Shown here: positions 1 through 8,189 of the stretch, in pieces
Position numbering within the stretch: position 1 is the first letter of the stretch
Layout: every line of letters begins with the position of its first letter
NCBI GenBank assembly: GCA_002726275.1
Contig: PBSO01000033.1
Location: 1-46,141 of the forward strand
Reading direction: 5' to 3'
Length of the DNA: 46,141 bases
DNA from: Methanobacteriota archaeon
GTDB lineage: Archaea > Thermoplasmatota > Poseidoniia > Poseidoniales > Thalassarchaeaceae
Position numbers and translations under genes: made by a program
Notes under the pieces: generated by a model
Seen by the model: the letters and a program-made list of their open reading frames with translations, nothing else
Databases searched by the model: none
What the model was told of the DNA's origin: nothing

Positions 1-642
1 AGAGGCAGCCTTCTCCAAACCCGAGTTCTCCGTCCTTAGGTGCATCATCCTATTTTCTGCATCCTCCAGGGTCTGTGCGAACTGCTTCCTTTCATCATGC
101 GCTTCGTCCCTTGAGGACAAATCTGGATATATCGAGGCTAGAGAGGCGATGATTACCACCGCCCAGAGGGTGCTAGGGGCATCGGAGGCGGCCATGACCG
201 CTATCGCGATGGCTATTCCCGCAATGCCCGTGAGCCCACGAAACCTACGTGCAGAAATCGAGTAGTCGAAGGTGGTGGCTGCCGATGATCGCAGAACGAT
301 TGCTACGAACAATAGTATTGCTGATGCCACCATGTCATCCTGCGATGATAGGTCCAATCCAGCCATAGCCAAAATGCCAGGCCATGCTATGTTGGATGCA
401 GTGCCTATCCTGGTGCGCTCCACAGGGCCGTAGTCTATCAGGTCGGATAGGAATATGGCTGAGAGGAAGAGTGCGGCGACTGGTCCTGATCTAGTGATCA
501 GTTCCGCTTCCCCCTGAACTGCAGGCCAGAGCCACCACCCGCCTCCGAAAACAAGTATGAGGAGGCCCAAGAGGGCGAACTTCTCCACCCTGACCCTGTG
601 CTCGTTGATTACCCTCTGGGGGTAGTCGGGAAGCAGAACCAT
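1..642 (-). CDS. Membrane protein with C-terminal coiled coil, 3' end outside window
   Basis: The frame opens at an ATG at 642 and stays open to base 1, giving 214 codons with no stop, so the C-terminus lies outside the window. The protein starts with a short cytoplasmic-looking segment (MVLLPDYPQRVINEHRVRV), followed by several hydrophobic segments near residues 22-42, 52-66, 82-92, 104-118 and 137-170. The end of the visible part is hydrophilic and heptad-like (about residues 180-214), suggesting a coiled coil. I do not recognise the family. It lies 51 bp downstream of the serine hydrolase gene on the same strand and may be cotranscribed with it. The reading frame is well supported; the function is unknown. 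Confidence 0.7.
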   Translation of the reverse strand, partial: MVLLPDYPQRVINEHRVRVEKFALLGLLILVFGGGWWLWPAVQGEAELITRSGPVAALFLSAIFLSDLIDYGPVERTRIGTASNIAWPGILAMAGLDLSSQDDMVASAILLFVAIVLRSSAATTFDYSISARRFRGLTGIAGIAIAIAVMAASDAPSTLWAVVIIASLASIYPDLSSRDEAHDERKQFAQTLEDAENRMMHLRTENSGLEKAAS

Positions 643-693
643 GACTGTTGAGCACCCGTCTCTCTCAAGAGGTTCGCGGATGATTGACTGCCA

Positions 694-3600
694 TCAGGGC
701 CCAGTTGCGTCTCGTCCCCAGAGGCGGTTAGCCCCCCATATGGCAAGAGTGAGTATGACCAAGACCGCTAGGAAGGCCTGCGTCGAGCTGCTGATGGAGG
801 ATACGACCTCGGACTTCGCGTGTATGGCATCATCGAAGTCGAGAACGCCGGCGTCATCGTCCATGGAGCTCACCCATTCGAAGTAGAGGTCGTAGCTCCC
901 GGTTCCATCCAAGTACACATTCAACTCGGAGCTGAAAACCCCCGTCGACCCGGAGGTGGCTCCTGGGATTGTTACGTACCCGGTGCAATTGGAGGTATAG
1001 CAGAGCCTTCCTGATGCTGAAGTGGCTCCCGCATTCTGCATCGTCACGATGAAGGTGACGGTCTGGCCCTCTACCTGATCTCCGATAACGTTCTGCTGCA
1101 GTACCTCGATATCGACGCCAAGAGCAGGTGCCACGGCTAGGTAGAACGAGATTGTTCCCCTGTTCCCTGAAGAGTCCCATGACTCTATCTGGAATAGGTG
1201 GTTCCCTGATTCCATGGGGGGCATCTGAACCTTCTCTGCGTCTTCCCAAGTGGCATTGTCCACAATCTTCTCGCCTTCGAGGGACACTGTCCAAACCAGG
1301 TCCTCGATGGAGTCTATGTCATCGAATGACTCCGTTAGTGAGAGGATAACTTCGTCGCCCTCCCTCGCTGGGTTGTCGGGGGAGATTGGAACCGACTCGG
1401 CGAGTATCTCGGGGATTATTGTCGGGGGCGAGGCGTCCAGCACTAGGATGGTCCAGATTCTGGATTCGTTGTTGCCGGCCTCGTCGGTGACCGTCATGGC
1501 AAGTTCCCAGACGCTCCTCTCCTTCGACTCGTGACGCTCGCTCAAGTTCAGGTGCATGCCATTCACCTGGCTCCCCTGGGAGAATCTGTCAGTGAATCCG
1601 AGTTCGTCATTGGAGAAGTGTCTCCATCCCTGGGACTTGTTGGATGTCACTTCTATCGAGACAGGTTGAATGAAGTCGTCAGTGGCTGTGACATTCATCG
1701 TCAGCATACTATCCGACCTGACTCGTATATTGCTCTGTGATTCATCATGGATTACCTCTGAGCCATTGGACTGAATCTCGGTGAAATGAGCATACCAGAC
1801 AGGGGCAACGCCGTCGATGACTGTGTTCTCATACCAGAAAACTGAGGACGAGAAGCTGTCTGTGCAGGTCACTGTCGCTGAGAGGACATCTCCGGCTGAG
1901 TACCCCAACTCAGAGGGCACTATCGTCTGCTCGATCTCCCTTGACTCGAGCATGAAGGTCCCATTGTTGGCAAATTCCCAGATTATTGAGGGAGTCTCCA
2001 GAGCGCTGTCCGTGCATGATGCCGAGTATGTTGTTGGCAAGTCCAATGGCATTGTCACGGTCCCAGTCGCACCGGCCCTCTCGGCTGAAATGATGGGTGC
2101 TTGGTTCTCGTCGATTGAAATCCTGATGTCGGTGTATACCGGGGACTGGTCCCTGTACACTGTGAATTCGCTTGGTGTTCCCTCGACTATTGGCTGCATG
2201 GCACTGTATCTGAACTCCCAGGGGTATGGGAGAGATATCGTCAGGGGGACCTCCTCGATCACCGATCCTGTTCTTGGTAGGTCCAGAAGCCTCGTCGCCC
2301 TCGAGTCGGCTTGCGCGACGAGCGCCGCTGACTCGTTCCACCCCCAAGTTCCGTTTTCCATGTCCACGGAGCCCGTGACAGGGGGCAATACCTCGACGGA
2401 GGCTCCTTCGTAGGAAGTCATCGACTGGTAGTCGAATGAGCAGCACCCACCTGATTCAGAATCGGTCCATGCCCTCGATGACTCGACCAAGTTAACGAAA
2501 GCCGATATCTCAGCATTGTCCAGAAACCCGTTGGAGTTTCCCAAATGGAGGTCAATCTGCTGCCTGAGCCCCAAGGACTGGTTCTGCAGAAGATCTGTTC
2601 CGTACGCCTCTTGCATGGTGATACTGGCTGACCATGATGCGTTAAACTGGGCCCCTTGGGTGATTTCGCCCGTAATAGTGAGGAAGGACTCGCCCTCGAT
2701 ATCACTGTCCTGAGGTGGCAATGGCTCGAAGTCGTCTGTTTCCAGGGGAGTTACGTTCGTGTAGTCTACATCCATCATCGCCTCCTTGATGACATCCTCC
2801 CTGACGCTCTTCCAGTTTCCATCGGGCCGAGTATTGGTGAACATGACGAAGACCACTGATTCACCGGAATCAGTGACATCCCTACGGAAGTTGGTGGATG
2901 ATCCGGAGAAAGATCCCCAGTGGTTCCATGTATCTGCTGGCTCACCCACTATTCCAATTCCTCTGCCGTACCAATGACCAGATGGGTTGCCGGTGAAATA
3001 ATCAAACGGATTTTCGAAGATGTCGCTTTGGATTGACTCATCAATGTGCGAGATGAACCTCGCATAGTCCGAGGCGCTTGCAATCCACCCTCCGCCGCCA
3101 TCTTTCTCCTCGACTACGAAGGCTCCACAGTCTGGGTCTGGAGATATTGGGAAGATGGGGTCACCGTCCTCATCCTGACCAGATGGGAAGTGGCACCAGC
3201 CAGTGCCATCGTCGAAGTATGACACCTCTCCGAATGCTCTCTGCTCGGGCATTGTCATTCCTATCGACATGCTGTCTATGCCCATGGGCGTAAGGACGTT
3301 CTCTACAATGTAGTCCTCGTATTCCATCCCGGTCTGTGCCTCGATTATCTTCCCAAGAATCTGATAACCTACATTGGAATACACGTATTCTGTTCCGGGT
3401 TCGTATTCCAGTGGCCTCCGGAGCCACTCAGAGAGGATCCTATCCATCGAAATAGGAGCTAGGTTCCCATTGTCGTAGTCATCAATCAGTGATTGCTTGT
3501 CGATACACTGGTCGTTCTGCCATGAGCCGACCCAGTTCCTCCAATGTCGGTATGTTGGGTCTATGCTGGGGTCGAAGCCTGCACGGTGATTCAGCAGTAG

Positions 3601-4068
3601 TGAGACGTTTATGTCGTCTATTGAATACGATGTGGCATGGTTTGGGTAGTTGCATCCCTCTAGTTCGGCAGGGAGGATTTGCGGCACTAAATCCACCATC
3701 TTGTCATCTAGGGAAATCACCCCCTCCTCGATGAGTGTCAGGATTCCTGCGGAAGTTACCGCCTTGGAGAGGCTGGCGATCCTGAACTTCGAGTCTGCGT
3801 CTACTGGGGTGGACCAATAGTTCCCATCAGAGTCTGTTCCATTAGCGGCTATCCCGTATCCCTTGTTGAAGACTAGGGAGCCGTTGTACATCACTGCAAC
3901 TTGGGCACCGGGGATGTCCCAATCTGCAAGCAGGTCGGAAACATCGGTGTCGAGACCCAAAAACGGGTCGTTCAAAGATACCGGGTCATCATTAGCGGAG
4001 GTGATTGTCGGGAACGTGGAAATCAGCATTATCGATGTGATGACCATGGCCATGGACTTGGAACCCAT
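694..4068 (-). CDS. Large secreted, membrane-anchored serine hydrolase (beta-lactamase/penicillin-binding-protein fold)
   Basis: A 1124-residue protein with an N-terminal signal peptide (about 1-25). Residues about 35-430 form a class C beta-lactamase-type serine hydrolase domain. The catalytic SxxK is S99-L-S-K102, the second motif is Y230-S-N, and H383-W-G is a plausible third box. This family includes DD-peptidases, D-aminopeptidases and esterases; the substrate cannot be read from the sequence. The remaining ~650 residues look like beta-sandwich domains rich in Asp, Ser and Thr, with a CARDB-like segment near 1000-1080, then a transmembrane helix (about 1093-1112) and a short basic tail. 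The active domain therefore probably sits outside the cell on a long stalk. It follows the GHMP kinase gene after 4 bp. Archaea of this type lack murein, so a role on bacterial peptides or on self glycoproteins is only a guess. Confidence 0.85.
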   Translation of the reverse strand: MGSKSMAMVITSIMLISTFPTITSANDDPVSLNDPFLGLDTDVSDLLADWDIPGAQVAVMYNGSLVFNKGYGIAANGTDSDGNYWSTPVDADSKFRIASLSKAVTSAGILTLIEEGVISLDDKMVDLVPQILPAELEGCNYPNHATSYSIDDINVSLLLNHRAGFDPSIDPTYRHWRNWVGSWQNDQCIDKQSLIDDYDNGNLAPISMDRILSEWLRRPLEYEPGTEYVYSNVGYQILGKIIEAQTGMEYEDYIVENVLTPMGIDSMSIGMTMPEQRAFGEVSYFDDGTGWCHFPSGQDEDGDPIFPISPDPDCGAFVVEEKDGGGGWIASASDYARFISHIDESIQSDIFENPFDYFTGNPSGHWYGRGIGIVGEPADTWNHWGSFSGSSTNFRRDVTDSGESVVFVMFTNTRPDGNWKSVREDVIKEAMMDVDYTNVTPLETDDFEPLPPQDSDIEGESFLTITGEITQGAQFNASWSASITMQEAYGTDLLQNQSLGLRQQIDLHLGNSNGFLDNAEISAFVNLVESSRAWTDSESGGCCSFDYQSMTSYEGASVEVLPPVTGSVDMENGTWGWNESAALVAQADSRATRLLDLPRTGSVIEEVPLTISLPYPWEFRYSAMQPIVEGTPSEFTVYRDQSPVYTDIRISIDENQAPIISAERAGATGTVTMPLDLPTTYSASCTDSALETPSIIWEFANNGTFMLESREIEQTIVPSELGYSAGDVLSATVTCTDSFSSSVFWYENTVIDGVAPVWYAHFTEIQSNGSEVIHDESQSNIRVRSDSMLTMNVTATDDFIQPVSIEVTSNKSQGWRHFSNDELGFTDRFSQGSQVNGMHLNLSERHESKERSVWELAMTVTDEAGNNESRIWTILVLDASPPTIIPEILAESVPISPDNPAREGDEVILSLTESFDDIDSIEDLVWTVSLEGEKIVDNATWEDAEKVQMPPMESGNHLFQIESWDSSGNRGTISFYLAVAPALGVDIEVLQQNVIGDQVEGQTVTFIVTMQNAGATSASGRLCYTSNCTGYVTIPGATSGSTGVFSSELNVYLDGTGSYDLYFEWVSSMDDDAGVLDFDDAIHAKSEVVSSISSSTQAFLAVLVILTLAIWGANRLWGRDATGP

Positions 4069-4072
4069 CTGA

Positions 4073-5041
4073 CTAACCCCTGTGGACTATTGTGGAGCCT
4101 TCCTCATCTATCTCGAGGGGGATTGTCACCAAACCCAGTTTTTCCAGCCCGGGCCTTACCTCGGCGCCTCCGTGTACTAGGAAGAAGCCCCCTCCTCCCG
4201 CGCCGAGGAGTTTCGAACCCGTCGCGCCGGTTTGCATTATCTGGTCGTGGATTTGTTCTATCTCGTCGCCGCTGACGCTGAAGGATATCCCCCTCTTGAG
4301 ACTCCACGTCTCCCTCAATAGCTCACCGAGCCCCATGAGGTCCCCCCCTTCGAGGAGGTCTCGTGCTACATCCGCGTGCCTCCTGATTTCACGGAGCCTG
4401 GATGTCTTGTCATTGGAATCCTCGGGAGTCTCGCTTAGTACGTCGCTTGCGCGCCTTGTAATTCCGGTGAAAACCAGTGTGAACTCCTCCGAAATCCTGG
4501 CTGTCACCTCTTCGGTTATTTTCAATGGGGCTACGTTGGTTCCTTCGGAGCCGAACGAGATGCTGTTTATTCCCCCATAGGCCGCCGCATACTGATCCTG
4601 CCTTCCAATTGGCTGACCCAGGATATCTATCTCTATCTCACAGGCCTCCTCGGCTAATTGGCGCGGGGAGGGGGATCGCCCTGCATACGCATGCAGAGCG
4701 TTGAGAAGTCCGACGGTGACCGAAGATGACGACCCTAGTCCGGTCCCCCTGGAGGGGATGTCCGCGATGGTCGTAATCTCGACCCCCGAAGTCACTCCCG
4801 TCATCCTCATCGACTCTCGAACTAGCTCGTGCTCGATGTCCTCGAAGTTCTCCACTAGCTCCATCTTTGAGTAAGAGACCCTGACCATATCGTCGAATCG
4901 TCGGTTCACTGTGACGTGTATATGACGATCCAATGCGGCTGATGTGACCATCCCCCCTGTGCTCTCGGAGTTTGAGAACCAGTCTAGGTCTGTTCCGCCT
5001 CCACAGAACGAGACGCGGAGCGGCGTCCGGCTGATTATCAT
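4073..5041 (-). CDS. GHMP-family sugar kinase (HddA/heptose-7-phosphate kinase-like)
   Basis: The protein has the three GHMP kinase motifs: an N-terminal SRTPLRVSFCGGGTDL, the phosphate-binding GTGLGSSSSVTVGLLNA, and a C-terminal LLGAGGGGFFLVH. The CGGGTDL start and overall plan match the D-glycero-D-manno-heptose 7-phosphate 1-kinase and L-fucose kinase-like branch, so it probably phosphorylates a sugar or sugar phosphate at the anomeric position. The frame extends upstream to an ATG at 5071. I prefer 5041 because homologues begin at the residues corresponding to MIISRTPLRVSF, and the extra ten residues (MMWGAPPPVL) are encoded by a GC-rich hairpin. No heptose or nucleotide-sugar genes are next to it, so the substrate stays open. 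It is divergent from pyrB and heads a possible three-gene unit with the serine hydrolase. Confidence 0.82.
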   Translation of the reverse strand: MIISRTPLRVSFCGGGTDLDWFSNSESTGGMVTSAALDRHIHVTVNRRFDDMVRVSYSKMELVENFEDIEHELVRESMRMTGVTSGVEITTIADIPSRGTGLGSSSSVTVGLLNALHAYAGRSPSPRQLAEEACEIEIDILGQPIGRQDQYAAAYGGINSISFGSEGTNVAPLKITEEVTARISEEFTLVFTGITRRASDVLSETPEDSNDKTSRLREIRRHADVARDLLEGGDLMGLGELLRETWSLKRGISFSVSGDEIEQIHDQIMQTGATGSKLLGAGGGGFFLVHGGAEVRPGLEKLGLVTIPLEIDEEGSTIVHRG

Positions 5042-5049
5042 CAATACTG

Positions 5050-5064
5050 GGGGTGGCGCACCCC
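5050..5064. other. Perfect inverted repeat just upstream of the GHMP kinase start
   Basis: GGGGTG-GCG-CACCCC, six-base arms with a three-base loop, ends 9 bases before the preferred kinase start codon at 5041. In a transcript of the minus strand it could fold next to the start. If translation begins at 5071 instead, it is coding sequence for a Pro-rich stretch. Function is unknown. Confidence 0.4.
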
Positions 5065-5152
5065 ACATCAAGCCGACGGTATCGTGTCAGGTTAGCAAAA
5101 AGGTCGATGACAACACATATGACCGAGCGTCCGCCGGCTCGGAGGGAGAAAG

Positions 5153-6082
5153 ATGTCCGACGTCGTGACAATGGATGATCTTACCAACAAAGAAATCGTG
5201 TCTATTCTCGATGACGCGGAAAGACTCGTGCCCGTCGCCAAGGGCGATGTTCCCCTGCCTCTCCTAGAGGGGAAAGTCCTAGCAAACATGTTCTTCGAGA
5301 ACTCGACGAGGACAAGGATGTCATTCGAGGCTGCCATGAAGAGACTTGGCGGTTCCGTGCTGAACTTCACATCCGTGGGAACATCTGTGGCCAAGGGAGA
5401 AACGCTGTTCGATACCATGCAGATGGTTGACGGCTATGCTGACGTAGCAGCGATCAGGCACCCGCAGCAAGGCGCGGCCCAATACAGCGCGGATGCCGTT
5501 GGAATCCCAATACTGAATGCGGGGGATGGAGCAGGGAACCACCCCACTCAGACGATGCTCGACCTTTTCACCATCAGGGAGGCACACGGAACTCTCGAGG
5601 GCCTGAATGTGGTGCTCGTCGGGGACCTCAGGTATGGCAGGACTGTCCACAGCCTTTCTCATGCCCTAGTTAGGTTTGGCGCGACTCTGACCCTAGTCTC
5701 ACCAGAGAGCCTCAGGATGCCAGAGGAGATCGTATCCGATCTCCGGGAGCATGGGGCGGATGTCACCGAGACCGTCAACCTGGACGCGGCGCTGCCGGAT
5801 GCAGACGTCATCTACATGACGAGGATCCAGAAGGAGAGGTTCCCCGATGATGACGAGTATTCCAAGGTAGCGGGGATATACATGCTGGACTCATCGGACA
5901 TGGCTAGCGCCAAGAACGGGATGATTGTGATGCATCCCCTCCCAAGAGTGAGCGAGCTTCACCCGAGCCTCGACTCGACCGAGAATGCAAGATACTTCCA
6001 GCAGGCGTTCAACGGGGTCCCAACGAGGATGGCCCTGCTATGCAGGTGCCTGGGTGTCAAAGTGCCAAAGAAGGTGAAGTAA
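5153..6082 (+). CDS. pyrB: Aspartate carbamoyltransferase catalytic subunit
   Basis: A 309-residue protein that condenses carbamoyl phosphate with aspartate, the committed step of pyrimidine synthesis. Visible signatures are the carbamoyl-phosphate loop FFENSTRTRMSFE, the HPTQTMLDL segment and the HPLPRV segment, all at the normal places for a ~305-residue catalytic chain. The start at 5153 has a strong ribosome-binding site (GGAGGGAG, 5141-5148). The stop overlaps the pyrI start by one base (TAATG), so the subunits are translationally coupled, as expected for the allosteric complex of catalytic trimers and regulatory dimers. Confidence 0.97.
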   Translation: MSDVVTMDDLTNKEIVSILDDAERLVPVAKGDVPLPLLEGKVLANMFFENSTRTRMSFEAAMKRLGGSVLNFTSVGTSVAKGETLFDTMQMVDGYADVAAIRHPQQGAAQYSADAVGIPILNAGDGAGNHPTQTMLDLFTIREAHGTLEGLNVVLVGDLRYGRTVHSLSHALVRFGATLTLVSPESLRMPEEIVSDLREHGADVTETVNLDAALPDADVIYMTRIQKERFPDDDEYSKVAGIYMLDSSDMASAKNGMIVMHPLPRVSELHPSLDSTENARYFQQAFNGVPTRMALLCRCLGVKVPKKVK

Positions 6083-6549
6083 TGAGCGAGATGAGGAGAG
6101 TCACTGCAATCTGCAATGGCACTGTGATAGATCACATCCCAGCTGGCCATGCACTCCAGGTGATCAGGATGCTGAGGATAGACACGAACAGGTCGAATCC
6201 CGTCTCTCTGGTGATGAACGTGCCTAGCGACAAGTTGGGGAGGAAGGACGTCCTGAAAATCGAGGACCTGGAACTGAGCCAGGAGGAACTGGACAGGCTC
6301 GCCCTGATTTCCCCTCACGCCAGCGTCGCGATAATCAGGAACTACGGGGTAGCCGAGAAGAGGGTCGTGGAGCTAGCCGATGAGTTGGTGAACGTGGCCA
6401 GCTGCACATTCTCCAACTGCATTACGCAGAATTCCCGAGAGCCCCTCCCCCAGAAGCTCAGGGTAGTGAGTCGTGAGCCCATGGAAGTTAGATGCTACTA
6501 CTGTGGGCGTGGCCAGGACCTTGACGAGATCGTCGAGAACATCCTCTAA
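6082..6549 (+). CDS. pyrI: Aspartate carbamoyltransferase regulatory subunit
   Basis: A 155-residue regulatory chain. The N-terminal half is the nucleotide-binding domain (TVIDHIPAGHALQVIRML is typical). The C-terminal zinc domain has the four cysteines in the usual arrangement: C-x4-C in SCTFSNC and C-x2-C in CYYCG. The chain binds effector nucleotides (CTP, ATP, UTP in studied enzymes) and links catalytic trimers. An ATG 42 bases upstream is in frame, but the start at 6082 overlaps the pyrB stop and matches the family N-terminus. The next gene is convergent and ends one base after this stop. Confidence 0.96.
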   Translation: MSEMRRVTAICNGTVIDHIPAGHALQVIRMLRIDTNRSNPVSLVMNVPSDKLGRKDVLKIEDLELSQEELDRLALISPHASVAIIRNYGVAEKRVVELADELVNVASCTFSNCITQNSREPLPQKLRVVSREPMEVRCYYCGRGQDLDEIVENIL

Positions 6550-7695
6550 TCAGTGGCCGTGCTCGATTAGTCCTGCAGCGTCAGCACCGAATAGGATTAG
6601 GACCAGGACTAGAACTCCAATTATGACGTTCACCATAGCCTCCCTACCCGACACGGCATTGTGTATATCGGGCAGAGTGTCCACGGTGGCCACATACAGG
6701 AATGTGCCTCCTGAGAACAGCATCGCGAGCGCTATCATCTGCTCATCGAAATCCTGAAGCGCGAAGAATGAGATCACAATCATAACAGGGGTTGCAATTG
6801 AGAACAATACAACGTCCCTGATGGAGTCGTTCCTGTCCTCTCTCTCGTGCAACGAGAACACACCGAGGCTGAATGCCGCCGGGACCTTGTGGATGAGAAC
6901 CGCTAGTGCGACCAGCGCAGTCACTGCCTCGGTGCTTCCTGCTGCTGCAGATCCTATCGCAAGTCCATCGGCGGCAGAGTGCAGGGAAAGGCCGAGGACG
7001 ATAATCCAAGGCGCCGCCCTGTGATGAACGTGCTCGTGTCCGTGCTCCTCCTCGTGCTCGTGATGCTCCTCGTGAACAGCGTGGCCTACACCAGAGCCCT
7101 CCATTACGAGCATCAAAACGAATCCGGCGAGCACGGCCCCTCCGATAATAAGACTCTCAAGCGTGCTCTCTTCTTCATCGCCATGTTCCCCTTCATGAGC
7201 ATGGGAAGTAATGAGTTCCTCAATCTCCTCGATTCCAGTGGTAGCATTGATCTCCCCTGATTCTACTTCCTCTATCACGTGCTCTATGCCCTCGGAAAGG
7301 GAGTCGCTGGATTCCTCGTCATGCTCATCGCCAGATTCCTCGTCATGCTCGTCATGGCCGCCTAGTAACTCCTCGATCTCTTCGATGGCTTCAGAGGAAT
7401 TGATGTCGCCATGCTCTAGTTCTAGGATTACTAGGGCTACTGATCCAGCCAGTGCATCCTCATCGACGTGCTCATCATGGCCGTGCTCATCATGGCCCCC
7501 CGTAGCCAGTTCAAATCCCTCTGGAATTACCACAAGTAAGGCAGAAGCCAACAGTATCCCTGAAGCTATTCCTGTTATCCTTCGCATAGTGTCATGGTTT
7601 TCCTTGATATTGCTGAATATCGGGGCCAGCCCCCCTACTAGAGCTAGAATTAGCGTCAACGCGATTAGTTCTACTGGCAGGCTTGCTTCGGTCAT
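6550..7695 (-). CDS. ZIP-family divalent metal transporter with long His/Asp/Glu-rich loops
   Basis: A 381-residue inner-membrane protein of the ZIP family, which brings Zn2+, Fe2+ or related cations into the cytoplasm. The signature helices are present: HSAADG at 239-244 (HSxxDG of TM4) and HKVPAA at 269-274 (HKxPxA of TM5). Unusually, the region between the second and third helices (about 66-180) is a very acidic, histidine-rich loop containing a degenerate duplication (about 91-117 and 141-169, both with an IEEIEEL core). A second His-rich loop lies at about 204-225 (HEEHHEHEEEHGHEHVHH). These are plausible metal-capture or sensing regions. The gene is divergent from a NikR-like regulator with only 65 bp between starts, so control by that regulator is likely but inferred. 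Confidence 0.92.
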   Translation of the reverse strand: MTEASLPVELIALTLILALVGGLAPIFSNIKENHDTMRRITGIASGILLASALLVVIPEGFELATGGHDEHGHDEHVDEDALAGSVALVILELEHGDINSSEAIEEIEELLGGHDEHDEESGDEHDEESSDSLSEGIEHVIEEVESGEINATTGIEEIEELITSHAHEGEHGDEEESTLESLIIGGAVLAGFVLMLVMEGSGVGHAVHEEHHEHEEEHGHEHVHHRAAPWIIVLGLSLHSAADGLAIGSAAAGSTEAVTALVALAVLIHKVPAAFSLGVFSLHEREDRNDSIRDVVLFSIATPVMIVISFFALQDFDEQMIALAMLFSGGTFLYVATVDTLPDIHNAVSGREAMVNVIIGVLVLVLILFGADAAGLIEHGH

Positions 7696-7722
7696 GGGGT
7701 TAGGGAACCATTATTACATATT

Positions 7723-7734
7723 TAACAAATGTTA
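7723..7734. promoter_or_regulatory. Divergent ZIP/NikR promoter with candidate operator TAACA-AA-TGTTA
   Basis: The 65-bp gap (7696-7760) is AT-rich. An inverted repeat TAACA-AA-TGTTA lies at 7723-7734. A TATA-like stretch for the transporter (minus strand, about 7718-7726) and one for the regulator (TATTAA, 7733-7738) overlap or adjoin it. Both lie about 25-28 bp from the respective ATG, so leaderless transcripts are possible. A metal-loaded ribbon-helix-helix dimer bound here could close both promoters. The repeat is short, so this is a candidate only. Confidence 0.45.
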
Positions 7735-7760
7735 TTAATTCCAATGTCTTAGCATGAGAT

Positions 7761-8186
7761 ATGAGTCGTATCCTCTCATTCAGCACGGACAAGGAATTTG
7801 CACTAAGACTGGACCAATTAATTTCGCAAACGGGATACAACAATCGAAGCATGTTCCTCAGGGATGCTAGTATTCACTTTGCTGAGGCCACTCTCCGAGG
7901 TGATCTCGATACTATGGAAGAGGAGATGGAGATTGAGGGCACGGCAGTAATCTACTACCAGCATGATGTTGAGAATAAACTCACTGAAATGAGGCACTCT
8001 GACTCAATAATAGTGTCATCTTACCATCACAACTGCCTTACTGAGAGCCATACGTGCGTAGACACCATGCAGATTCGAGGAAAGGCGGGAAACATTCGTG
8101 AGATGGTCGAGAAGCTGAAGAATACTCATGACGTTGACAGGGTGGAGTTTGTTGCCGCCCCTCTCCGCGAAGTTGGATGCTGCTGA
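7761..8186 (+). CDS. NikR-like metal-responsive ribbon-helix-helix regulator
   Basis: A 141-residue protein with NikR architecture: an N-terminal ribbon-helix-helix DNA-binding segment (about 1-45) and a C-terminal ACT-like metal-binding domain (about 60-135). Candidate ligands are H68, H79, H89, H90, C92, H97 and C99. C99 aligns with the nickel-ligating cysteine of Escherichia coli NikR because the following IRG lies at the same spacing, but the preceding HHNCLTESHTC segment is longer and has extra Cys and His, and the protein ends in CC. The metal may therefore be Zn or another ion rather than Ni. The gene is divergent from a ZIP transporter, which is the likely target. Confidence 0.85.
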   Translation: MSRILSFSTDKEFALRLDQLISQTGYNNRSMFLRDASIHFAEATLRGDLDTMEEEMEIEGTAVIYYQHDVENKLTEMRHSDSIIVSSYHHNCLTESHTCVDTMQIRGKAGNIREMVEKLKNTHDVDRVEFVAAPLREVGCC

Positions 8187-8189
8187 TTC

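Noticed and set aside
4073-5071. Specific naming of the GHMP kinase as a heptose kinase in an LPS-like pathway
   Set aside because: The motif set fits, but no heptose isomerase, phosphatase or nucleotidyltransferase gene is nearby, so only family-level naming is supported.
7211-7738. Ser/Cys-rich open frame on the plus strand
   Set aside because: Antisense of the acidic, His-rich ZIP loop; low complexity and no plausible protein features.
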